Of a DNA stretch of 5,362 nucleotides, positions 1-5,362 are shown piece by piece. This stretch comes from DATLYB01 sp964502525 (lineage in GTDB: Bacteria; Bacteroidota; Bacteroidia; Chitinophagales; CAIOSU01), in assembly GCA_964502525.1 (NCBI GenBank), contig CAZCXH010000229.1:1-5362 (forward strand). Direction: 5' to 3'. The stretch's first letter is position 1; each line of letters begins with the position of its first letter. The position numbers and the translations under genes are program-made. Under the pieces are notes generated by a model. That model was given only the letters and a program-made list of their open reading frames with translations. It was not told the origin of the DNA and did not search any database.

Positions 1-419
1 TGCTGCACCTTGAAACTGGCATCATCATAGCTTGCCGGCCCCATCAGCCCTCTCGCGTTGTTGGAGAAGCCATACGGCTCAGTCGGTATCCTCATGCGGT
101 TGGAATCTAATTCATTATTGTCATTTTCATCATGAAAAGTGCTGATGGCATAATTGCCGGCAGGAATGTCGGTAAATAGCGTGGATGCTTTCAAATCTTT
201 GCCGATTGCCGTGACCGCCTCTCTGAAGCGTGTTTTCATATAGGTTTCCTTTGAATTATACAGCGCTATCATCACCTTGCCCTTGCCGCTCTGCAGGCCC
301 GCGATTTCAACTGTTATGCTGTATGCCGGGGAAGGAGCGGTTTGAGCGACTGTTTCGCAGAAAATGGCGGCAAGTACGATAGAAATAAAGAAGGGTAGGG
401 GGGGCGTTTTAAAATTCAT
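1..419 (-). CDS. Exported DUF2141 family protein, 3' end cut by window edge
   Basis: Reading the minus strand from ATG at 419 gives 139 codons with no stop before the window edge. Residues 1-26 look like a Sec signal peptide: a Lys at position 4, a hydrophobic stretch FFISIVLAAIF (10-20), and a likely cleavage site near TVAQ (23-26). The mature part matches my memory of DUF2141: a beta-rich start (SITVEIAGLQSGKGKVMIAL, 34-53), PAGNYAISTFHDEND (86-100) running into an Asp/Asn-rich stretch to D105, IPTEPYGFSNNARG (111-124) and GPASYDDASF (127-136). Family members are usually about 140-150 residues, so only a few C-terminal residues should be missing. The function of DUF2141 is not established; the protein is predicted to be periplasmic or surface-exposed. 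The DENDNNELD stretch could bind a cation, which is inference. It is transcribed divergently from galM. A seven-C run falls at codons 5-8. Confidence 0.88.
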   Translation of the reverse strand, partial: MNFKTPPLPFFISIVLAAIFCETVAQTAPSPAYSITVEIAGLQSGKGKVMIALYNSKETYMKTRFREAVTAIGKDLKASTLFTDIPAGNYAISTFHDENDNNELDSNRMRIPTEPYGFSNNARGLMGPASYDDASFKVQ

Positions 420-444
420 TATGATAAAGTTGGTTGAATTGTTT

Positions 445-452
445 CAAATTTA
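445..452 (-). promoter_or_regulatory. Bacteroidota-type -7 promoter element for the DUF2141 gene
   Basis: Read on the minus strand, 452 to 445 is TAAATTTG, an exact match to the TAnnTTTG -7 consensus of Bacteroidota. It lies 25 nt upstream of the ATG at 419, giving a short leader of about 20 nt. No clear TTTG -33 element is seen at the usual distance, so the assignment rests on the -7 match and its position. Confidence 0.45.
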
Positions 453-536
453 AAAACTGTGGATCCCTTTGATTTCGATATTATCTCTCACGTTCGCAAC
501 ACCCGTGATTTTCAGCCTCTCTGGCTGTGGTTTCAT

Positions 537-544
537 GATTTTTG
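537..544 (+). promoter_or_regulatory. Possible -7 promoter element for galM (one mismatch)
   Basis: GATTTTTG differs from TAnnTTTG only at the first base. Transcription starting a few bases downstream, near 550, would leave a leader of about 40 nt before the ATG at 593, or only about 10 nt before the alternative ATG at 560. No -33 TTTG is obvious. A small hairpin (CAGCC at 513-517, GGCTG at 523-527) lies just upstream. This is a weak call. Confidence 0.25.
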
Positions 545-592
545 CTTCACCATGAAGGTATGCCCCGCAAAACCGGTGAGATTAATATTTTT

Positions 593-1678
593 ATGCAAGA
601 TATTTACAACCCGGCAGTGAATACCCGTTTGAATCCTTCCGCCTTTGAGAAAACCATTGAGGGAAAACGCACCGGTCTTTTCATTCTCAAAAACAACAAT
701 GGGATGGAAGCATCCATCACCAATTACGGAGCGCGTGTCGTTTCCCTCATCGTTCCGGGCAAAAACCGGAACAGGGCGGATGTGGTAGCAGGGTTCCCCG
801 GTATTGACGGCTACCTCAAGGCGAAAGAGATTTATTTCGGTGCCACCATCGGAAGATATGGCAACCGGATTGCCAACGGAAAATTTTCGATTGATGATAA
901 AGCATTTCAGCTCGCAACCAACAACGGCAGGAATCATCTCCACGGGGGCGTGAAAGGTTTCAATGCCGTGGTTTGGGATGCAAGACAAACCGATGGTCAA
1001 ACATTGGAATTATCTTATCTATCAAAAGATGGCGAGGAAGGCTATCCGGGCAATCTGAACGTTAAGGTCATCTACAGCCTCACCGATGATAACGGATTGA
1101 AAGTCCAATATGAAGCAACTACCGGCAAGCCCACCGTGGTCAATCTCACGCATCATTCATTCTTTAATTTGAAGGGAGAGGGCAACGGCACTATCAACGA
1201 ACACTTGCTGATGATTAAAGCTGATCACTATACTCCCGTTGACAAAGAACTGATTCCCACCGGTGAAATAGCACCGGTGGAAGGTACGCCCTTCGATTTC
1301 AGAAAGGCAAAGCCTATTGAACAGGATATAAATAAACCTGATAAACAGTTGAAATATGGCCATGGCTACGACCACAACTTTGTTTTGAATAAAACAGCGC
1401 AGGGCGGCCTTTCGCTTGTTGCAGTGGTCATCGAACCCGCCAGCGGCCGGGCAATGGAAGTTTGGACTGCTGAGCCGGGACTTCAATTCTATGGCGGCAA
1501 CTTCCTTAAAGGGTTTGACACAGGCAAAACCGGCAAGCCTTATAACTACCGCAGCGCCTTCTGCCTTGAAGCGCAGCATTTTCCTGACTCTCCCCACAAG
1601 CCTCACTTCCCGTCCACCCTCCTTCGCCCTGGCGAAACGTATCGGTCGGTTTGTATTTATAAGTTTAGTTTAATCTAA
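593..1678 (+). CDS. galM: Aldose 1-epimerase (galactose mutarotase)
   Basis: GalM interconverts the alpha and beta anomers of galactose, glucose and related sugars, feeding the Leloir pathway and general hexose use. The 361-residue product has no signal peptide and should be cytoplasmic. Family motifs appear in order: ITNYGARVVSL (42-52), GRYGNRIANGKF (87-98), NHLHGG (114-119), NLTHHSFFNLKG (184-195), GYDHNF (258-263), WTAEPGLQFYGGN (291-303) and CLEAQHFPDSP (324-334). By comparison with characterised mutarotases, the likely catalytic pair is Glu326 (general base) and His188 (general acid), with His117, Asp260 and Arg88 contacting the sugar. All are present. In-frame starts also exist at TTG 542 and ATG 560. 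I chose ATG 593 because the family's N-terminus normally begins shortly before the AFEKTIEGK-type segment, and because it leaves a plausible leader after the candidate promoter. The length is slightly above the usual 340-350. The gene is convergent with the downstream cupin gene. Confidence 0.93.
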   Translation: MQDIYNPAVNTRLNPSAFEKTIEGKRTGLFILKNNNGMEASITNYGARVVSLIVPGKNRNRADVVAGFPGIDGYLKAKEIYFGATIGRYGNRIANGKFSIDDKAFQLATNNGRNHLHGGVKGFNAVVWDARQTDGQTLELSYLSKDGEEGYPGNLNVKVIYSLTDDNGLKVQYEATTGKPTVVNLTHHSFFNLKGEGNGTINEHLLMIKADHYTPVDKELIPTGEIAPVEGTPFDFRKAKPIEQDINKPDKQLKYGHGYDHNFVLNKTAQGGLSLVAVVIEPASGRAMEVWTAEPGLQFYGGNFLKGFDTGKTGKPYNYRSAFCLEAQHFPDSPHKPHFPSTLLRPGETYRSVCIYKFSLI

Positions 1679-1701
1679 GAAGCTGTTTAAAATTAAAAAT
1701 A

Positions 1702-1781
1702 GAACGCAGATGACGCGGAAAATAGGATGACCGCAGGTAAACAGTCAGCGATGATCCGTACAATTCGCATCATCAGCGTTC
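1702..1781. repeat. 80-nt imperfect palindrome between convergent genes (REP-like, possible bidirectional terminator)
   Basis: The outer arms, 1702-1717 (GAACGCAGATGACGCG) and 1766-1781, pair at 14 of 16 positions. An inner pair, 1725-1734 (GGATGACCGC) and 1748-1757, pairs at 8 of 10 around a 13-nt loop. The arms resemble the dispersed AACGCAGATGACGCGGAT-type palindromic repeats that I recall from many environmental bacterial genomes, so this may be a decayed copy. It sits 24 nt after the galM stop and 45 nt from the cupin stop, where one hairpin could serve the 3' ends of both transcripts. No strong T-run follows on either side. Confidence 0.55.
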
Positions 1782-1825
1782 CATTATCATTTTGTTATTA
1801 AACGTGAATCCTTAGCTGCAAATGC

Positions 1826-2206
1826 TCAATGCTTATGAGGCACCTGCTTTATCTCCGTTACAATAACGATGGCTTTTTTGCCCACGTTTGTAACCTTGTG
1901 CGTGCAGGCGGCAGCGAATGCAGCCTGCCCGGCTTTCATTTCAATGGTTCCGGGATCCTTGCCTTTCACCTCCTCTTTCATCTTAATATCTGTGATCGCA
2001 TAAACAGTGTGGTCGGAATGGTCATGCCAGTCGGCCACGGAGCTCGGCTCGAAGGTAACCTCGCTGATTTTCACCTGGTCGTTTTCTACCAAAACCTTGG
2101 CTGTGATACCGGGCCATGGTGATTTGGTTTCCTGCGCCTGTGATGTTTGAATGGATAATACCGCTGTCAGCGCAATGGCTGAGAGCATCATAACGGTTGC
2201 TTTCAT
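1826..2206 (-). CDS. Small exported cupin-domain protein
   Basis: The 126-residue product starts with a clear signal peptide: Lys2, a hydrophobic core (about 5-19) and a probable cleavage site around SQAQ (22-25), placing it in the periplasm. The rest is a single cupin beta-barrel. VLVENDQVKISEVTFEPSS (38-56) forms the early strands. WHDHSDHTVYAI (60-71) carries the motif 1 histidines His61, His63 and His66. GQAAFAAACTHKVTNVG (93-109) is motif 2 with His103. These four histidines could form a metal site, which is inference. Two oddities are visible: motif 2 usually reads like PAGTH but here is AACTH, and Cys101 in it is the only cysteine. The product ends in PHKH. The frame is open upstream to an ATG at 2305, but I chose 2206 because it gives the signal peptide and because the probable promoter lies between the two. 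No enzymatic role can be named. It converges with galM and diverges from the symporter. Confidence 0.82.
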   Translation of the reverse strand: MKATVMMLSAIALTAVLSIQTSQAQETKSPWPGITAKVLVENDQVKISEVTFEPSSVADWHDHSDHTVYAITDIKMKEEVKGKDPGTIEMKAGQAAFAAACTHKVTNVGKKAIVIVTEIKQVPHKH

Positions 2207-2254
2207 AGGATTGTTTTTTTTAATGGTGAACAAAAATGCCTGTTTAGGGCGGAG

Positions 2255-2262
2255 CAAATGTA
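2255..2262 (-). promoter_or_regulatory. Bacteroidota-type -7 promoter element for the cupin gene
   Basis: On the minus strand, 2262 to 2255 reads TACATTTG, an exact TAnnTTTG match. Transcription would begin near 2250, giving a leader of about 45 nt before the ATG at 2206. A ten-base A run at 2276-2285 (T on the transcribed-sense strand) ends 13 nt upstream of the element, in the area where a -33 element would be expected. A canonical TTTG at the ideal distance is not evident. Confidence 0.55.
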
Positions 2263-2333
2263 GAAATCTCAAATCAAAAAAAAAATGCGCTGTCTGCTTC
2301 CGCATTGCGCCTCACGCATCCATCCTTATTATT

Positions 2334-2369
2334 GGGTGTTTAGGGTGTTTTAGGGTGTTTGGGTATGGG
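2334..2369 (+). repeat. Five-GGG tract array (G-quadruplex pattern) with a 10-nt tandem repeat
   Basis: GGG tracts lie at 2334-2336, 2343-2345, 2353-2355, 2361-2363 and 2367-2369, separated by loops of 6, 7, 5 and 3 nt. This meets the usual G3+N1-7 rule with one tract to spare. The core is an exact tandem duplication of TAGGGTGTTT (2341-2350 and 2351-2360) preceded by a near copy. It lies about 70-110 nt upstream of the symporter start, on that gene's sense strand, and about 70 nt beyond the cupin promoter on the other side. Folding and function are not shown by sequence alone. Confidence 0.6.
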
Positions 2370-2427
2370 TTCTTGAATTTGCCGGACACTCATTCGCACA
2401 AAACTGATGCGCTATCGAAGTTTTTTT

Positions 2428-2435
2428 TATGTTTG
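2428..2435 (+). promoter_or_regulatory. Possible -7 promoter element for the symporter, very close to its start
   Basis: TATGTTTG is an exact TAnnTTTG match, preceded directly by a run of eight T (2421-2428). It ends only 6 nt before the ATG at 2442, so a transcript from it would be nearly leaderless. A second candidate, TGAATTTG at 2374-2381, has one mismatch and would give a leader of about 55 nt. The sequence does not decide between them, and neither has a clear -33 TTTG. Confidence 0.3.
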
Positions 2436-2441
2436 TTGAGC

Positions 2442-3737
2442 ATGAGGAAAAAGTTGCCGCTTCATACGCGCATTTTCATCGGTATGCTTCTCGGCATTAT
2501 TGCCGGGCTGGTCATTCAAAATTCGGGGATGGAGGACGCGGCAATTGACAAGATGGTATCATGGGTGAAGCCGGTGGGCGATATTTTTCTGCGCATGATA
2601 TTCATGATGGTGATACCGCTGATTGTCGCGGGGCTTGCCCTGGGTATAGCCGATCTTGGCGATCTTAAAAAAATCGGACGCATCGGTTTGATTACGCTGG
2701 TTTTCACGCTGGTGCTCACAGCGGTTTCGGTGTTCATCGGCATCACGATGGCGCAGGTTTTCAAACCCGGTGAAAATCTTGCAGAAAGCGACCGGCAGAT
2801 GCTCATGGAGCGTTTTGGCTCCGGTTCGGAAGTTATTGCTAAAAACACGACCGCCCTCAAATCAAGGAATTTTTTGGAAACGCTCGTTACGATTATTCCC
2901 AAAAACCCGTTGGAAGATGCAGTCTTTGCTTTTGACCCATCTTACACCGGTGGCGGGCTGCTGGCAGTGATGTTTTTTGCCATGATGCTTGGCATCTCCC
3001 TGGCCGTTGCGGACCAGGAGAAGGTGGCTTCTTTCAAAAGAATGCTGGAAGGATTGTTTGAAGTGACGATGAAAGCGATTCACATAGCCATGAAGCTCGC
3101 ACCGGTGGGAGTGGCTGCTCTTCTTTTTTCGGTGATGTCGAAAATGGGAATACCCATCCTGATGGTGCTGCTTAAGTATGTGCTGGTTGTCATTGCCGCT
3201 CTTGCCATCCAGATGTTTATTTCTTATCCCGTGGTGCTGAAATTTTTATGCAGGACGAATCCCGTTGAGTTTTTCAGAAAAATAAAAGATGCTCTTGTTA
3301 CCGCGTTTTCTACAAGTTCCAGCAACGCAACCTTGCCCACCTCCATCCGGGTTGCAAGTGAAGAATTGAAACTGCCGAGGCATGTTTCCAATTTCGTCCT
3401 CACCGTTGGCAGCACCGCCAACCAAAATGGCACCGCGCTCTACGAGGGCATTACCGTACTTTTTCTCGCGCAGTGTTTTGGAATGCATCTCGATTTGTCC
3501 CAGCAGATTTTTGTGGTGCTGATTGCGATTATTTCCGGTATCGGCACGGCAGGCGTTCCTGGCGGATCGCTGCCGGTTGTCATGCTGATATTGGTATCAG
3601 TGGGTATCCCCGGGGAAAGCATCGCCATCATCCTCGGAGTTGACCGCCTGCTCGACATGTGCCGCACCACATTGAATGTAACGGGCGATTTGGTGGTGGC
3701 GAAGTTTGTCGCGCAATCGGAGGAAAAACAGGTATAA
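2442..3737 (+). CDS. Dicarboxylate/amino acid:cation symporter (SDF/SLC1 family)
   Basis: This inner-membrane protein of 431 residues belongs to the GltP/DctA/GltPh family, which imports glutamate, aspartate or C4-dicarboxylates with Na+ or H+. Rough membrane segments are 10-26, 46-70, 82-106, 172-190, 212-232, 240-268, 317-343 and 395-424. The two re-entrant hairpins are recognisable: the serine-rich STSSSNATLP (290-299) and GIGTAGVPGGS (366-376). The last helix reads DRLLDMCRTTLNVTGD (401-416). By comparison with GltPh it keeps the substrate residues Asp405, Arg408, Thr409 and Asn412, and the cation residues Asp401 and Asp416. Arg408 points to an acidic substrate, but glutamate, aspartate and dicarboxylate cannot be told apart, so no gene symbol is given. 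The usual NMDGT motif is NQNGT here (327-331). The frame is open back to about 2151, but MRKKLPLHTRIFIG is the normal family start; the longer reading would overlap the cupin gene and its promoter. Confidence 0.92.
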   Translation: MRKKLPLHTRIFIGMLLGIIAGLVIQNSGMEDAAIDKMVSWVKPVGDIFLRMIFMMVIPLIVAGLALGIADLGDLKKIGRIGLITLVFTLVLTAVSVFIGITMAQVFKPGENLAESDRQMLMERFGSGSEVIAKNTTALKSRNFLETLVTIIPKNPLEDAVFAFDPSYTGGGLLAVMFFAMMLGISLAVADQEKVASFKRMLEGLFEVTMKAIHIAMKLAPVGVAALLFSVMSKMGIPILMVLLKYVLVVIAALAIQMFISYPVVLKFLCRTNPVEFFRKIKDALVTAFSTSSSNATLPTSIRVASEELKLPRHVSNFVLTVGSTANQNGTALYEGITVLFLAQCFGMHLDLSQQIFVVLIAIISGIGTAGVPGGSLPVVMLILVSVGIPGESIAIILGVDRLLDMCRTTLNVTGDLVVAKFVAQSEEKQV

Positions 3738-3745
3738 CCATCTTC

Positions 3746-3794
3746 AGACAGGTTTCCGCTATTGTAATATAATATATAATAACTCCTGTCTTTT
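3746..3794 (+). terminator. Possible Rho-independent terminator of the symporter gene
   Basis: AGACAGG (3746-3752) pairs exactly with CCTGTCT (3785-3791), and a short T run (3791-3794) follows. It begins 9 nt after the symporter stop. The loop is long (32 nt) and AT-rich, and the T run is only four bases, so this would be a weak terminator. Position and polarity fit the upstream gene. Confidence 0.35.
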
Positions 3795-3801
3795 AATCCA
3801 G

Positions 3802-3952
3802 CCTCATCCCCGCCCTCCGGTCAGACCGGAGGAGTCCGTGCCGATTTCTTTGATAAAAAAAGCCGGATAAATTGATTTCGATAACCCAGTTATGGTCAGT
3901 TCTAAAATTCAACAACTTACTCCCTCACCAGATGGAGAAGGCTGGGGCGAGG
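3802..3952. repeat. Inverted repeat with a strong GC hairpin at its left end
   Basis: The outer arms are CCTCATCCCCGCC (3802-3814) and GGCTGGGGCGAGG (3940-3952), pairing at 10 of 13 positions over about 125 nt. Overlapping the left arm is a perfect 8-bp stem, CCTCCGGT (3814-3821) and ACCGGAGG (3825-3832), with a 3-nt loop. The right half (CTCCCTCACC, then GATGGAG) resembles the CCCTCACCCC...GGGAGAGGGG type of dispersed intergenic repeat known from many genomes. That likeness is from memory, not from a search. Confidence 0.45.
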
Positions 3953-3975
3953 CGTAAAAAGAACAATTTTTAGAA
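3900..3975. repeat. 8-bp perfect inverted repeat framing the GC-rich right arm
   Basis: TTCTAAAA (3900-3907) and TTTTAGAA (3968-3975) are exact inverted copies about 60 nt apart, with further partial pairing on both sides. They enclose the 3940-3952 GC-rich arm, so the segment could be a small inserted or palindromic unit with AT-rich ends. Chance pairing cannot be excluded at this length. Confidence 0.3.
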
Positions 3976-3995
3976 TTGCCCTTATGAATGAATGT

Positions 3996-4038
3996 GGATT
4001 CGGGATAAGGATTTTGTCAATTTGCTTATTCCGAACCC
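3996..4038 (-). terminator. Hairpin directly after the kup stop codon
   Basis: GGATTCGGGATAAG (3996-4009) and CTTATTCCGAACCC (4025-4038) pair at 12 of 14 positions around a 15-nt loop. One of the two mismatches becomes a G-U wobble in the RNA of each strand. The stem begins 3 nt after the kup stop (TAA at 4044-4042 on the minus strand). No T-run follows on the minus strand, so it may act as a 3'-end stabiliser or a factor-dependent terminator rather than a classic intrinsic one. Confidence 0.45.
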
Positions 4039-4041
4039 GCG

Positions 4042-5362
4042 TTATAGTGAAACCCTTTTCAGCAAAGGCTCGGGTGGGGGAACGATGGCCATTGGAACGT
4101 TCTCAACGGTGACAAGGCTGGTGTCCAAACCAAAGGCTTTTTGTTCATCAAGTGAAATGTTTTTAATGGCAGTGTAAATATCGAGCACGACTTTTTCATG
4201 CCATTTCAGATCAAGGTCAGCATAGTTGAACACGCGGTCAATCACCACAAACCTGAAATCCCCCACCAACTGATGCCTCTTCAGCGAGGGATATCGGCTG
4301 ATGATGTTCACTTCTCCGCTTTGCACCATGTCATCAATCACTTCCTTGAAAAGGATGTTAATCCTCGGCACCACGCGGAATCCGAGTTTGAAATCAATCC
4401 TGAAAGCGTGGTCGGGAATCAGCGTTTCAACCGTGTATTCCATCGTATGAGGATTATCCTGCACGTCAACGTGTATGAACCAATAGATGTCAGCCCGTTT
4501 AGGCTGTTTGTTCAAGACGGAATAAATGATCTTGCGCTCAATCTGGTTGGCGAAATTGGCGCTGGTGAGATATACAAGATGAGTGGAATACTTGGCGACT
4601 TTATCATCCTCGCTTAAATCTTTGATTATCGGAAGATGCGGGTGAATATCCACCCATTCCGTGAACCTGTTCTTGATCTTTCTCGCCTGAAAGAACGAAT
4701 ACATGATGATAATGATAACCGTGCTTGCAATGGCGGTAAACCATGCGCCATGAAAGAATTTCATCATATTGGCCGCAAAAAAGCTTCCTTCAATGACGAG
4801 ATAAACCACAAGCAGGAAAATTATCAGGATTTCAGAAATGCGCTGCGTGGCGAGATAGAATGACAGAAGAATGGTTGTCATCAGCATGGTGACGGAGATG
4901 GAAAGCCCGTAAGCCGCTTCCATGTTGGAAGATTCCCGGAAGATCAGCACTACTGCAACGCAGCCCAGCATCAGGAGCCAGTTCAGGCTCGGGATGTACA
5001 TCTGTCCCTTTGCGAGCGTAGGATATTCAACCCGCACCCTGGGCCAGAAATTCAGGCGCATGGCTTCCGTTATCAGCGTGTAGGAACCTGAAATCATCGC
5101 TTGGCTCGCAATGATGGTTGCTGCTGTTGCGATAATGATTCCGATGAACAGAAACCACTGCGGCATAATGGAAAAAAACGGATTCCTGTCGCCCAGCAAT
5201 TCTCCGGAGTGAGACAAGAGCCAGGCGCCTTGCCCGAAGTAGTTCAGCAGCAGACAGGTTTTGACAAACATCCAGCTCACGCGTATGTTTTGCCGTCCGC
5301 AATGGCCGAGGTCGGAGTACAGGGCCTCCGCTCCCGTCGTGCAAAGGAAAACCGCTCCCAGC
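4042..5362 (-). CDS. kup: Kup family potassium transporter, 5' end cut by window edge
   Basis: Kup proteins are inner-membrane K+ importers, H+-coupled in E. coli. The frame stays open to the right edge, giving 439 residues, and the first visible ones (LGAVFLCTTGAEALYSDLGH) match the middle of Kup. E. coli Kup is 622 residues, so roughly the first 200 are missing. Clear family motifs are GAEALYSDLGHCG (fragment residues 10-22), LNYFGQGAWLL (39-49), ATIIASQAMISGSYTL (81-96), YIPSLNWLL (122-130) and AAYGLSISVTMLMTT (149-163). Membrane helices continue to about residue 224, ending at FFQARKIK. A soluble cytoplasmic C-terminal domain of about 210 residues follows, ending in a proline-rich VPPPEPLL tail. 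A GTG at 5280 could be read as a start but would remove membrane segments that are plainly encoded upstream; it is an internal valine. The gene converges on the symporter. Its promoter and any upstream control lie outside the window. Confidence 0.95.
   Translation of the reverse strand, partial: LGAVFLCTTGAEALYSDLGHCGRQNIRVSWMFVKTCLLLNYFGQGAWLLSHSGELLGDRNPFFSIMPQWFLFIGIIIATAATIIASQAMISGSYTLITEAMRLNFWPRVRVEYPTLAKGQMYIPSLNWLLMLGCVAVVLIFRESSNMEAAYGLSISVTMLMTTILLSFYLATQRISEILIIFLLVVYLVIEGSFFAANMMKFFHGAWFTAIASTVIIIIMYSFFQARKIKNRFTEWVDIHPHLPIIKDLSEDDKVAKYSTHLVYLTSANFANQIERKIIYSVLNKQPKRADIYWFIHVDVQDNPHTMEYTVETLIPDHAFRIDFKLGFRVVPRINILFKEVIDDMVQSGEVNIISRYPSLKRHQLVGDFRFVVIDRVFNYADLDLKWHEKVVLDIYTAIKNISLDEQKAFGLDTSLVTVENVPMAIVPPPEPLLKRVSL

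Larger units (their letters stand above)
3738..4041. other. Gene-free convergent intergenic region with several inverted repeats
   Basis: This 304-bp stretch lies between the stop of the symporter and the stop of kup, which point at each other. I see no credible coding sequence in it. Instead it holds at least five inverted repeats, listed separately where substantial, plus a minor one (ATAAC-CCA-GTTAT at 3881-3893). The first 60 bases are AT-rich and include a TAATATAATATATAATAA stretch near 3766-3782. A double terminator plus decayed dispersed repeats is the simplest explanation. Confidence 0.6.

Noticed and set aside
533..1000. 155-codon open frame on the minus strand inside galM
   Set aside because: It is antisense to well-conserved galM motifs and shows no recognisable domain.
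1157..1606. 149-codon open frame on the minus strand inside galM
   Set aside because: It is a shadow of the galM coding frame with no family signature.
2207..2305. Longer cupin start at ATG 2305
   Set aside because: It would bury the signal peptide behind 33 residues encoded partly by a poly-A/T tract, and the exact -7 promoter element lies inside it.
2151..2441. N-terminal extension of the symporter frame
   Set aside because: The frame is open, but it overlaps the cupin start and promoter on the other strand and does not resemble family N-termini. MRKKLPLHTRIFIG at 2442 is the natural start.
469..3883. Shared 12-mer TTGATTTCGATA at 469-480 and 3872-3883
   Set aside because: About one 12-mer repeat is expected by chance in a window of this size, and the flanks do not match.
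4198..4617. 139-codon open frame on the plus strand opposite kup
   Set aside because: It is antisense to the Kup C-terminal domain. The composition follows the reverse frame and no motif is seen.
5278..5280. GTG as the start of kup
   Set aside because: The same frame continues to the window edge and encodes the conserved GAEALYSDLGH segment, so this codon is an internal valine.
5027..5344. 105-codon open frame on the minus strand overlapping kup in another frame
   Set aside because: It overlaps the true kup frame, whose membrane motifs are unmistakable.

Overview
The window looks like ordinary chromosomal DNA from an environmental member of the Bacteroidota. The evidence is threefold. Several gene starts are preceded by the phylum's TAnnTTTG -7 promoter element rather than an E. 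coli-type -10. Strong Shine-Dalgarno sequences are absent. The gene content (DUF2141 protein, GalM, exported small cupin, SDF-family symporter, Kup) is common in that phylum. The genus cannot be read from the sequence. No RNA gene, insertion sequence, CRISPR array or integrase was seen.

Layout from left to right: (1) 1-419, minus strand, an exported DUF2141 protein whose last residues lie beyond the left edge. (2) 420-592, a divergent promoter region. (3) 593-1678, plus strand, aldose 1-epimerase (galM). (4) 1679-1825, a convergent intergenic stretch holding an 80-nt imperfect palindrome. (5) 1826-2206, minus strand, a small exported cupin. (6) 2207-2441, a divergent regulatory region with a good cupin promoter, a run of five GGG tracts that fits the G-quadruplex pattern, and a -7 element almost touching the transporter start. 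(7) 2442-3737, plus strand, a dicarboxylate/amino acid:cation symporter (SDF/SLC1 family). (8) 3738-4041, 304 bp without a gene, unusually full of inverted repeats, between convergent genes. (9) 4042-5362, minus strand, the C-terminal two thirds of a Kup potassium transporter whose 5' end lies beyond the right edge.

Every gene alternates in strand with its neighbour, so there is no operon here; each gene appears to be its own transcription unit. The functions are housekeeping: sugar anomer interconversion, acidic amino acid or dicarboxylate uptake, potassium uptake and two small exported proteins. They do not form an obvious shared pathway. I found no convincing new multi-gene system. The points most worth a second look are the G-tract array before the symporter, the Asp-to-Asn change in the symporter's usual NMDGT motif, and the structured intergenic repeats.
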